From contig NC_080564.1 of assembly GCF_030253575.1 (NCBI RefSeq), positions 28,112,561-28,176,560 on the forward strand: DNA of 64,000 bases, read 5' to 3'. The notes below the pieces were generated by a model, which was given only the letters and a program-made list of their open reading frames with translations, was not told the DNA's origin and did no database searches. This document shows positions 1 through 10,415 of this stretch, piece by piece. Origin of the DNA: Rhododendron vialii. Lineage: Eukaryota > Streptophyta > Magnoliopsida > Ericales > Ericaceae. The position numbers and the translations under genes are program-made. How positions within the stretch are numbered: position 1 is the first letter of the stretch; every line of letters begins with the position of its first letter.

Positions 1-671
1 TTTTTTGAGAAACATTATTTTGTGGTCTAATGTCTCTTGCTGTCATGCATCTCATATGACTTCTCAAGTTGTTTCGATAACTTCTTTGGCAATTTGAACT
101 TTTGTGTTATGCTATTTTCAAAGCTGTAGATGCAAGGATAGTTGTCTCGGTCCGTCTCAATATCTGTAATCAGACGGTAATCCTTCTCAACTGTCCAGTA
201 TGTAGACTGAAGTCGAGCACTAGTTTTAGGGTTTTGTTTGCAAGTGGTGGACACGAATAAGGTCATGATGATCATAGTAATAAACTAGTTGTGTAGGCGA
301 AAACTTGAACTTACAGAACTGAGGTTTTATCTCAGAAGTCATATTTTGCAGAAGTTTCATAATGGTTAAATTTGGAGGAACAGGGATGCTCTATTTGTAA
401 AGAAGCATGCATTTTTAATTGTTCCTTTTCTCTTCTGTTAGTATTGGGAATTCATATTTTCAGACTCGTGTTTGGATTGGGCATATACATTTGAATTCTC
501 ATCCTATGTCAATGTATGCACGCGCGCGCTTTCCTTCTCTGTACCTCTGTTATCCTGTATTAGAGTTGTGTGCCAAAGTGACAATCATTGGTCTTTTATG
601 CCACATCCATGCATTGGAATGTTTTCCATAGTAAAATCATTCATTTTACCGACCTCTCGGTTAACTTGCAG
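1..671 (+). other. intron sequence of the MORC gene
   Basis: This stretch precedes the first recognisable MORC exon and ends in the acceptor TTGCAG at 666-671. I see none of the expected upstream MORC exon here, so it is read as intron. A minus-strand open stretch at 27-275 looks somewhat protein-like but is unidentified. Confidence 0.6.
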
Positions 672-3600
672 GGTGAAGTTATCACGACAATTGGGTTTCT
701 AAAGGAAGCGCCACATGTTGATGTACATGGGTTCAATGTCTACTACAAGAACCGCTTGATACTGGTGACAATTTTTTCTCCATTTTTTCTGTCACTATTT
801 CTTAGTTGCATTGTGTTACTACTTACTAGCTTCTATATACCATCATTGCATTCTGTCCCTTCCTAAGATTACTTGCAAAATGTGGTCTTTCTAATGTCGA
901 TAGGGGTTAACAAGTGATCTGGAATCTGGATCAATAATCTCGCAATCTTGTTTTTTATTCCAATTTTTCGTTTTCTTTTGAAGAATAAATCTTACTCAAA
1001 GATTATAGCCTCCGATGTTATATAAGATATCGAATGAGCCTTTCGTGAATTTTTAATGCCATCATTCCTAAAGAAGTCATGGCATTCAAAATATCCAGCT
1101 TTTCATTTTCTTTTTTTACTTGTTTTAAGTCAATAAAGCATGTTAATAGGGTATGTAGTCAACTTCCAACTGACAGTATCTTGCATCTTTGTGATCATGT
1201 TTCATGCAGCCATTTTGGCATGTTGTAAACTACAGTGACAGCAGAGGCAGGGGGGTTGTTGGTGAGAAGCCTCTCTAGACCACTTTCCATTTTCTCTCAG
1301 TTTCGTTTTTAAGCTGTTCTTGTTCTGGTTGTTTCCTTCTTTGTTTTTTTTTTGTGCCTACATTTCTATGGACACAAATAGTCGTTCTCACATCTACATG
1401 TAAATGCTGGGTTGAATTCTAGCAGTTCTTAGAGAATTATTATTTTTGGTTAGGTGTTCTGGAAGCGAATTTTATTGAGCCTACCCACAATAAGCAAGAT
1501 TTTGAGAAAACATCTGTTTTTCAAAAGCTTGAATACCGCTTGAAGGAGATGACATGGGAATACTGGTAAGCAAATTGTTATGCACAGATTTACTTTGATT
1601 ATGTCTCTAGTCATGGAAGCTTGTCTGGTTAAATTAGTTCTGAACTGTTTGTCTTTCAATTTTTTTTTTTAGTTTGCATAGCACGCTACATTGTGAATTG
1701 AGTCTTCATAAACTGATCGGAGTTTTCTCATTGCTCTGTAGAGTAATCTCAAGAGCTTTCTTTTCCCTTCATTTTTCCTTGCCGGTTTATATTTGCAGTG
1801 TTTACTAGTGATGAATTTTTTCTGTTCAATAGTTGTATTTTCTAGGTGGGGGGTGGCTGTGGAGCTTGTCTTTTACTTCTATTTAAATGAACACCAACCC
1901 ATCTAAAAACTTAAGCTGTTAGAGCGGTAATTTTTTTTGTTTTGTTGTTTCCTGCAACAAATCCCCTCACGTGTGACCATGAACAAGACAAAAACTTGAA
2001 AGTTTTTTACTTGTCAAGTAGGCGGTAATATTTGAACACCTGATCTATATCCTGTTCTAATACCCTATTTTATTATTTGGCATGAACTCTTTCAAAAACT
2101 TAAGTTGTTAGGGAGGGAGGGAGAGAGAGTATTGTCTAAACATCTGTGGAACAATACAACGAAAAAATTAAACAATGTGGCATTAATATCATGTAGTTCG
2201 GTTTGTAACACGGCAATTGCTGCTGGTTAACATCCGCAGGGATCACCATTGTGGACTCATTGGGTATCAAGTTAAGAAAAAGCCTCGAGCACCAACTACT
2301 TCGGCGTTGTCAGCTGATCAGAGACCACATAATGGCATGCACCAACCTGTTGTGCTGAATAGGGATCCCTCTGCTGTTCCTCTTTGGCACAGAACTGGAA
2401 GCCCTAGACAGTCATTTCCCAACATTCAAAGGAACGCCCAACAAGGTAAATGTTGCGATAAAATACGATGTTTAACCTTTGGTTGCCAACCTTTTCAATC
2501 TTTCTAGCATACACTTCCTTTCTACCTGGACAGGTGAGCTATTAAAGAGGAGAGAACAGAGTCATTTACAAGAAAGTGAAACGATTAAAAGGAGGAAAGG
2601 AGAAGGAGTCAATGTAACTCATGTTGGCCCCAATCATGGAATACAGGTTTGAGTTGGAAATTCATTTGATATGCTACATTTGTTTGCCACCTGAACTATA
2701 AGCTAGACAACTTACGGGTAACTGTATTTTCAATCAGCTTGATGCAATCATCTTCGAATAGAGTTTTAATTACAACATTTTTCATGTCTTTTTGTAGTCT
2801 GCCCCTCCTTCAAATCTTTTGAAAGATCAGGAAGCCAAGAACCTTCTTCAAGAAAACAAGAGGCTCCGAGCACAGTGAGTATATTAGAATTGAGTTTCGT
2901 CAGGAGGAGTTTGTTATAGTTTCAATAGATTTCTACCGGCAGAGGAAATGTATTGTGACTTGCCAGACGGATTTGCCGTCGCCGTCTCTGAGAAAAGATA
3001 TATGATTTCTGACTATATAGATGGTTTCTTTTTCCTTTTTTTCTCTGGACTTTGTGCAGTAATTACCATAGTTTGAAATAGAATTTCAGGTTTTTTTTTT
3101 TTGGAAAGTAAATTTTCAGGTTTGTTACATGTTTTCATTTTGTTTTCCAGGTGCTTGGAATTTGAGAAAGAGGAGGAAGTACTTAATTCCAAGGTACTTC
3201 AAACTGATTCTCACTTGTATGTGCCTATGTGGACGAAGCTTGTACAGTTGTACTTAGATGTCCACCCATCTTGACTTCTGATTTTTTAGTAAGATAACCT
3301 GGAAATGTCCTGCACTTTTGGATGGTTTGGCATTGCCCACTGAAGCTTCAAAGTCAGAATCCATCTTTCAAGATGGATTACTGTGAAGTATATGGGGGTT
3401 AAGAAATTTACTGCTTTTGAGTTTTGAAAAGGATGAATTCTACCTATTTGCAGAACTCCATGGAGTTTTCTTTGTAAGTATACATTCCAATGCATATACA
3501 GCAGATATGGATATACGATACGAATATGTCACATACATTATAATCTAAGAAGCTAGGATAGGGAATGGCAGACAATGCCAACAAAATACGTTTTGTGAAT

Positions 3601-4195
3601 ACTATATTTAAACTTGAATAATATAGTGAGTTTAACTTTATAATATAGTTACTATAACTTTGTATTAATCTATGTTAACTAGAAAGTGATTAAGTAAAAG
3701 AGGTCGTCTTTTACCTCAAAATATTTATCATGTGGCCTCATAGAAAGGTTCACTGGTAGTATATGAATATTACTTGGTATGCAATCGGGTGCAGGGTACC
3801 TATCTGCTTGTATCCAATGCATCGTGGCGACCTTCAGTTTTTGGATTCAGATACTACAACCTTAATGGAATAATAGCATCTTGCATTCGTAGCCAAACAA
3901 CTGCATAAGTGAGCATGTCTATCGTCAAAATTCCAGAGAAACTTTTACCTAATAATAAATGCTCGGCCCCCAAGTCGAGCTCCAAAATCTTTTATTCCAA
4001 ACGAGAGCATGAAAAATTGTTGAACTTCTCACCAAAGCGGGGCATGGAAGGGAAAATATTACTTAATATGATGGGATTCTCTTTGTTTGCGTGCAGGTGA
4101 CGCTGCTTAAAAATGAACTACGAGATGCAGAGCGTGAATATGCTCGTCTGTTGGTTGAATTACGTCTGTTGAACAGAGTCAAGAAAGATAAATGA
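672..4195 (+). CDS. MORC-family GHKL ATPase, C-terminal part (5' end outside window)
   Basis: These are the last eight exons of a plant MORC (Microrchidia/CRT1-type) gene: 672-764, 1210-1261, 1454-1565, 2240-2445, 2534-2646, 2798-2874, 3151-3193 and 4097-4195. All joins use GT-AG sites. They give 264 in-frame residues and end at TGA 4193-4195. Diagnostic MORC S5-type segments are visible: TTIGFLKEAPHVDVHGFNVY, KNRLILPFWHVVNYSDSRGR, GVVGVLEANFIEPTHNKQDF and EYWDHHCGLIGYQVKKKPR. A variable linker with a basic, NLS-like stretch (TIKRRKGEG) follows, then a C-terminal coiled coil (LLQENKRLRAQCLEFEKEEE through ARLLVELRLLNRVKKDK). Plant MORCs are nuclear ATPases that act in heterochromatin condensation, gene silencing and disease resistance. 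The GHKL ATP-binding half must lie upstream of position 1. The paralogue (MORC1/2/3 versus 4/7 group) is not resolved. Confidence 0.93.
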
Positions 4196-4225
4196 TGTAT
4201 GTTTGTGGAAATATTTCTTCTCTTT

Positions 4226-4231
4226 AATAAA
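4226..4231 (+). terminator. candidate polyadenylation signal AATAAA of the MORC gene
   Basis: An exact AATAAA lies about 30 bases after the MORC stop codon. This is close to the stop, so the used signal may be one of the later AT-rich sites. Confidence 0.35.
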
Positions 4232-5040
4232 TTACTCCACACATCCCCTGTTGCACTTAATGAATCTGTTCTCCAGGGTCGTTAAACTGTGGCTGCACAT
4301 GGAATTGGGCGTGGATGAGACCATGACATCAGAAAGAACGAAGCAAAACCAAGGAATATAAGAAATCATCGAAATTTTGACAACGAGATTGTCGGCAAAG
4401 ACAGAAGAGGAAGGTGGCGTCAATGAACACCCGATCGAGTCGATGCAAGGGGGTGATACTTTTGATGTTTCGGGCAGTGCAAACTTACTTTTGGGCATGG
4501 TGAGGTGTGGTTCTTGCGCAGCGGTTAATGTCTAAGCCACCATGAGGGTTTTGTGATGTAGAAACAGTGGTGGTAGATATGAAGAAAAGTGTCTTGGAAA
4601 TTTTTTTGGCAATGAAAGCTGTTCATAGTGCAGATACCTTCTTTCTTTCTGTTTTTCTGCGGAAATGCAAAAAATTCATACGATGTTTGTTAAGAGAGTT
4701 AGCAAGTCAATGGTGGGCAAGAGTTGAACCCTTGACCCTAAGTGAATTTAGCCAAGCACCCGAACAATTGGGACAATTGGGCCAACTTGCTAGTTTGGCC
4801 ACCGGAAGTTTCTTGTCTGGTTGTTATTTCAATGTCTCGAAATACTAATTAGAGGTGTACGCAAGCTAACTAGAATACCTTATTTCGGAAAAATCTTACA
4901 AGTCCAAAGTGGTTTTGGGGTAAATAGATGAAGCACGACATTGGACCACGACAGAACTCGAGAAAGAAGCCCAAAGCAGTCTTCCGGATTTTTAGGTATC
5001 TTCAGGATTTTTAGGTACATAAAATATACATTTTCTTTGT
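4232..5040. other. 3' flank of MORC with SINE-like scraps
   Basis: No gene is seen. At 4690-4735 the complement reads GGGTTCAACTCTTGCCCACC, a B-box-like tRNA-derived motif. At 4843-4880 the motif attagaggtgtacgcaagct resembles the 3' tail of the SINE family seen at 16.9, 50.1 and 61.1 kb. These are interpreted as decayed SINE pieces. Confidence 0.4.
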
Positions 5041-5043
5041 CTA

Positions 5044-5049
<6 letters not shown>

Positions 5050-5088
<39 letters not shown>

Positions 5089-5146
5089 GCAATGTGCACG
5101 CAGTGAAAGTCAGCTAAGATTAAACTGATGGATGGGTAGTTGCAAT

Positions 5147-5206
<60 letters not shown>

Positions 5207-5268
5207 GCAATGTGCACGCAGTGAAAGTCAGCTAAGATTAAACTGATGGATGGGTAGTTGCAATGTAA
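5050..5268. repeat. compound repeat: two (GA)n tracts each followed by the same ~64-bp unit
   Basis: GA tracts at about 5049-5085 and 5150-5204 are each followed by a nearly identical unit. It starts agttgcaatgtgcacgcag and ends gatgggtagttgcaatgta, at about 5085-5149 and 5202-5268. The arrangement is a tandem duplication of microsatellite plus unique flank. Confidence 0.9.
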
Positions 5269-5269
5269 T

Positions 5270-6400
5270 ATTAATGCACATCTTTTTCCAAGATAATATT
5301 AGATTTCAAACATGTTACAAGCATGCATTACCCTTTATTCTATGCACTACACACTATTTTTAATTATTTGTGAGAGTTATTTTGTAAAGATTTACTCTTT
5401 TTTTTTCTTTGATTTTGTCAAAATAAATAAAAAATACTTCGAGACATCCCCAAATAGAATCCTCCAAGATAAGCAATATTCAACTGAAAGAGTGTCTAAT
5501 GTGCACCTATAGTACTCTTTCAACAGACAGCATATACCTTCTCATTCAATATTGCGTACGATATATTCCTGCCCAATGCATGTGCTTCTTGGACCTCTAT
5601 GGTGTATCCATCGTTGATCTGTAATGAACATTTTTTTTTCCCCATCCGACAGTCAGGGGTGTCTGAATGAACTTGTACTTACTTTAATTAAGTCAAAGGT
5701 AGACTATTCACGTTGGGACTAGAGAATTTACAAAAAATTATCATATTGCGGGTTGACTCAAGAATTGAATCATGGTCAATTGTGTAGAGAACTAACCCAC
5801 CAATCAACCGAACTAACTTTGGGAGCTGTAGTGAGCATTCATCAACTCTCATGTGTCTCAAACACTTCTCAACTTCCTTCATATTAATTAATAATGAAAC
5901 AGAAGAGATAAGCTCGATCCAGTCACCCATACATCAAAATACACTAGTTTATTTCCCGGGCAGCCCAAGTTGACTCTGCCCGAACTCCTGACCGTAGGAC
6001 ACCCACTTGCTGCCTCTTGCCCGAAACCCTAGCATCAAACCATGTCCTAGCACAACTTTGGAAATCTTTATAAAAGCCAAAATCCCTAGAGAGAAGTTTT
6101 CACTTCCCATCTCCTCCCTCTTCCTCTCATTTCCTTTCCTTCATTGTTATGTTTTTGTGTTTTTTGTTTTTTTCTTCAGTAGAGGTTAGAGTAAGATATA
6201 GTTTGGTAAGATTCGAATCGAGCTTCATTTTCAGTAAAAGAGACTTTCGTCCGGTCATTTCAAGGTCTTGAAATTAGTTGTGACACGCGTAATTTGGTCC
6301 GGACCGGACCGGACATTTGGTTCTCAAGAAAAGAGCATTTCATTCACTTTTCATGATGGTATTATTTTGTGGTTTGCCCTTATATATAGAAAGCAATATT
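5270..6400. other. intergenic, no gene recognised
   Basis: AT-rich spacer. I see no conserved coding segment and no terminal repeats. Confidence 0.5.
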
Positions 6401-6404
6401 GATA

Positions 6405-6575
6405 GATAAACATATTTGATGGGCACAGATCTGAATATAGATGCATTCGAAACCATTTTTTTTTTATCGGCGCATTTGGAATTAACCATTTGATATGCAT
6501 TGTGAGTCTAAGCGTATTGGGCGATCTCAGACACATCTATATTTAGATCCGTGCCCATAAATCTTTGGATGATTA
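6405..6575. mobile_element. MITE-like inverted repeat
   Basis: The arm gatgggcacagatctgaata near 6418 is matched in inverse orientation by tctatatttagatccgtgcc near 6536-6556. The interior shows no coding potential. No clear target duplication was found, so the superfamily is open. Confidence 0.5.
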
Positions 6576-7931
6576 GTTTTCATATATTTGGACATAGTAG
6601 ATCTGTGTTTTGTTTCTCTTTTTCGTGCAAAAAACTTCCATCCGCATGCTGACACTTGGTGGGTAGAGCGGCCATCTTTTGCGCAGATTAACTGTAATAA
6701 TATAAGCACTTATTTTGGGCTTATTTTGCTGCACATAGGAGGTTTGATGTGATATTTACATACTTCAAACCTTCTTATTAATCTTTTGTCAGCATACATT
6801 TTTCTTTTTTTTTATTTTAAGTTTTTATCTGTAAGGAAATTTCACCAAAAAAAGTTTTATCCGCATGGAATTAATTAATTGCTGTCGTAGTCTCTCATCT
6901 TTAGTGGTTGACTTTAAAAAACCATCAACAAGAGTGAGATCATCATCTTATAAACAAATCAGATAGTATTAATATATAGTCACATCGAATAAACGCTGTC
7001 TTATGCAGCAGATATGATTATGTTAAAATTGGATATGATCTTGTCGTTGGACAATTAATCTGTAAGAAAGAGCTCGGATCATTGAGGTGAAAAGCCCACA
7101 CTGAGTATTCTACCTTGCAGTTGGGAGCATACAACGAATACTCACTCCGTCTCATAAAATCAGTTCACTAAGAAGAAAAAATGTGCCAAGTTTTTGCCAA
7201 ACTATGAGAGTGCGATTTTGAAAAGCACAAATGTTCGGTCATGAAACTTATATGTTGGACTAATTAGGAACCAATGGCAATTCAGGATGTGTATGGACGG
7301 TGTTGGGTTTTGGGTTGCTCTCCGTTGTACCTCTACCAGACGCGGTTGGGCCGAAAAATCGTCTAGGCTGGAGCATGGGCTTTTACCATTTTTTGTCTTC
7401 TGTCCGCGACCTGTGTATAGTATATGAGGCAACGACTAACTAAATAAAGCCCAAGTCAAGCCCAGTAAAACCAGGATCGAAGATATTATTGAAGGAGATA
7501 TCAATATATAGCCTTGAAGATCTAGACTATCTAGCTTCTAGAAGAGATCTAGAATATCCTTGAAAAATACGTAAATACTTTTGAGTAAAGATATTTAAAT
7601 CAAGAAACTAACTAAATATTATCTTGAAAAATATGTAAATATTTTTGAGTAAAAATTCGATATGTAAATCAAGAAACTACCAAAATATTATCTTGTGAGA
7701 AAGCATCTAGGGCGTTCAAAGGAGTAGTTTAAATATGGCTGGTTTCTATTCATTTTGTGTCAAGTAAAAAAAGAAGTTTGAGTTGAGTGCAATAGAAGTG
7801 CTTCCTTCCCCACCCTCTTATTTCAAGTATACCTCTTTATCCAAAAATACTTTCAACAACACTAAATAATCCTCCTACTCTCCAATAAAGTGGAGGAGTT
7901 TCGGGATGTCATCTTCCCCAATGGAGATTTG
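6576..7931. other. intergenic, no gene recognised
   Basis: AT-rich spacer. Near 7560-7690 a short segment with aaaatatgtaaatatttttg and a following caagaaacta motif is present twice, an imperfect local duplication. Nothing else is assignable. Confidence 0.45.
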
Positions 7932-7939
7932 AGTATCAG

Positions 7940-8614
7940 TAGGCGTGATACCGATCTGGTTTCGACCAGTTTTGGCGTATTTTTCGGTCGAAACCGGTTA
8001 TTCGGTTTGAGATTTTTAGAAACCGGAACCGGTTAAGATAATATGGTCCGGTTTCGACCGGCTTAACCGATTTCGGTCTGGTTTATCCGGTTTTCATTCA
8101 TGGACCATATTTTGGGCCCAGCGCATCAAAAAATCCACAATTCAACCCACAAAATATCAACCAAAAATCCATAATTCTACCCCTTTTTTTGGGCCCAACA
8201 AAAAAGAATCAATTTTGAGCCCAATAGATTAAAAAAACTCATAAAAACATAATTAAGCCTATAAAAATAGTTTATCTATATATATATATATATATATATG
8301 ATTGATTTAATATAATAAATATATTTATTAGACCAATATACACCAAAAGGGTGGGTAGCCTAGTGGTAAAGAGAACGGAGATCTTTCTAGCCTTCTAGGG
8401 TTGGATTCCCCTCCCCTATGTTTATATATATATATATAACCGGTTCAGTTTTGACCGGTCTTTAAAACACATAAACCGGATCGAAATTATTTTTCCGGTT
8501 TATAAAATTTTACAATCCGAAACTGGATCGAAATTATTCGATCGGTTTGAAAAATTCGGTCCGGTCAGATTTTTTCGGTTTCAATCGATTTTTCGATCTC
8601 GACTAACAGTCCTA
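7940..8614. mobile_element. non-autonomous hAT-like element with 8-bp target duplication
   Basis: The termini read TAGGCGTGATACCGATC and, in complement, TAGGACTGTTAGTCGAGATC. They are flanked by agtatcag (7932-7939) and agtatgag (8615-8622), an 8-bp duplication with one mismatch, as expected for hAT. Both subterminal regions are packed with CCGGTTT/TTCGGTCCGG motifs in opposite orientations, the usual hAT subterminal repeat style. The 675-bp interior has no transposase. It contains a (TA)n tract at about 8278-8299 and a tRNA-like SINE head at 8347-8420. Confidence 0.75.
8347..8435 (+). mobile_element. tRNA-derived SINE head inside the hAT-like element
   Basis: An A-box-like TAGCCTAGTGG (about 8358-8368) is followed about 35 bases later by a B-box-like GGGTTGGATTCCCC, then a TA-rich tail. 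Spacing and sequence fit a polymerase III promoter of a tRNA-derived SINE. It is truncated or very short. Confidence 0.5.
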
Positions 8615-8622
8615 AGTATGAG

Positions 8623-9330
8623 ACTAGACTAATAATGTTCAAGGGTAGAAGTAACTAGAGGAGGAGGAGAAGCTCTCGGCAAGCAATTGATAGACTCTTG
8701 AATCACCTTTAATTGGTGTCGTATCTTTAGCTTCTCTTGTACGGATTCAACCTTGCTAACCCAACCACATACCTCATCATATAGCGAAAGCAACCTATTA
8801 AAGAAGTCCCCTTAAATCCGACTTTGTTAGGTTTCTTTTCACACGCTTGCGGCATCACCTTGGTAATTTTATTCACCAAATCTTGATAGGCAAATCCTTG
8901 AGGAGCAGAATCCGTATTGATTGCAAGCAAAGCATCATAACAGTTGACAGAAGTTATCATAGCATAAGATCCACACTGTTATCATAGCACAAGAACCACA
9001 CTGCCCTTGATCGATGCTCAACGGGAGGCAGCTTGGATGGGTCTTCTTTCGTCCAGCAGAGACCTTTTCGACGAGAAAGAAGATGTAGTAATTACTCGGT
9101 AGGTTCCACGCTTTCTCAGGGAGAGAAATGGTCCAACTTTACTATTCTCTAAATGTAAACGGTGTGATTTGAATCGAAAGGAAAAATTGGAATTGTGATT
9201 ATTTTTTGCATTGCGCTTAGTTTGTCTAGACTGCCCCCGGTTAAAGCTGGTTTTTGGAAATTAATTTTCTTTTTTTAGTAGAAGCAAATGCTGCAAATTT
9301 GAATTGAAAGAAAAAAATCCCAAATTGGAA
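8623..9330 (-). pseudogene. possible decayed coding fragment
   Basis: On the minus strand 8727-8945 is open and reads like protein (APQGFAYQDLVNKITKVMPQ, ACEKKPNKVGFKGTSLIG). I do not recognise a family and there is no convincing start or splice context. Segments around 8634-8715 resemble 9770-9865 (tcaagggtaga, then ctcggcaag/ctcgacaag, then attgatagactcttgaatc/gattgatggattcatgaatc), so two diverged copies of one sequence flank the MITE at 9347-9732. A relic of a duplicated gene or transposon is the simplest reading. Confidence 0.25.
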
Positions 9331-9346
9331 CTGTGATTATTAATAT

Positions 9347-9732
9347 CAGAAAGTCTACACGCACAGCAGATCTGTGCACTGATTGTGCACAGATTTTGTT
9401 GTGGGGCCCACCACGGGTCCCATACAAATCATCCGAGCCGTTCATTAAATGTAAAATATTTTTTCAAAGGTCCCCGTACAAAATAAGCTCAATCCGATAC
9501 CTATAGGTGCTCGATCCAACCATATAACTTTTCATTATCCAAAAATCTGAATGAAAAGTTAAATGGTTGGACCTATTGATATTGGATTGAGCTTATTTTT
9601 TACGGGGACACTTGAAAAAATGTTTTACATTTAATGAACGGCTCGGATGATTTGTGTGGAATCCGTGGTGGGCCCCACAATGAAATCTGTGCACAATCTG
9701 TGCACAGATCTGCTGTGTACGTAGCAGGACTC
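9347..9732. mobile_element. Mutator-like MITE with perfect 9-bp target duplication
   Basis: The 386-bp element is flanked by tattaatat at 9338-9346 and 9733-9741. The two arms pair over more than 150 bases: GCACAGCAGATCTGTGCAC with its inverse near 9700, gtggggccca with tgggccccac, and tcatccgagccgttcatt with aatgaacggctcggatga. A 9-bp duplication and long inverted arms fit the MULE superfamily. There is no coding capacity. Confidence 0.85.
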
Positions 9733-9741
9733 TATTAATAT

Positions 9742-10149
9742 TGTCATCTACCTTGAATGAGCTTTGAGTGTGAGGCTAGTCTTCAAGGGTAGATGTCTAA
9801 GTTTCAGCCAGACAAGAAGTTCTCGACAAGTGATTGATGGATTCATGAATCTCCTTTTGCCTGTTCTCACTCTCAACAGCATATATACCTCTACAATTTT
9901 AAAATCTCATGTGACTACTTCGCGTCAAGTCATGTCAAAATCTTCAACAATACCTTCCTAAATTTCTCTGGTCTCTTCCGGGCAGCCAAAGCAACCGTCC
10001 CCAAGATCTTTAGCTCATAGACAGAAATCACAAGATTGAGTAACAAATTAGAAGCCAGGGCTTCGTAATCAATTTTCAGTGCAATTGATCTTTTACTCCT
10101 ACGCGCACCTTCCTCGCCTTCTTTACCCATTCTTGCTCTTTTTTCAGCC
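9742..10149 (-). pseudogene. unidentified open stretch, possible gene relic
   Basis: On the minus strand, a 66-residue open frame (10130 down to 9930) starts at an ATG and reads MGKEGEEGARRSKRSIALK and then DYEALASNLLLNLVISVYEL. Composition is protein-like, but no family is recognised and it stops soon afterwards. Together with 8623-9330 it may be the remains of one gene split by transposon insertion. Confidence 0.2.
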
Positions 10150-10415
10150 GCTCTTGCTCCAATTTTTAATTCATTTAAACTGGTGTGAAGATATTATTTT
10201 TTAATCATTTTATTATAAAGGGTCATAATTAAATTTTGTCTTTAGGGCTTCATATTCAAGTTTCTACTTCATAGAGTCCTAAAGCAAATACTTAATTATG
10301 AGAGCTCTAGAGACAATTTTATTATGTCTCTCTAGGATAAAATGATCAGAAAAATAAGATTTTCGTACCGGTTCAAACGGATTGAAAATTGGAGAACTTA
10401 ATTTTTTAACCATAT
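10150..10415. mobile_element. MITE, copy 1 of a two-copy family
   Basis: The arms ctccaatttttaattcattt and, inverted, ttcaaacggattgaaaattg enclose paired segments around aagggtcataattaa and the imperfect partner attatgtctctctaggat. The same arrangement and interior (tacttaattatgagag.tctagag) recurs at 58402-58665. No coding content. Confidence 0.7.

Noticed and set aside
4567..4848. A 93-codon plus-strand frame after MORC as a gene
   Set aside because: No domain is seen, and the second half overlaps SINE-like sequence. It more likely belongs to the MORC 3' flank.
4880..5210. Ser-Leu repeat proteins on the minus strand
   Set aside because: They are translations of (GA)n microsatellites.
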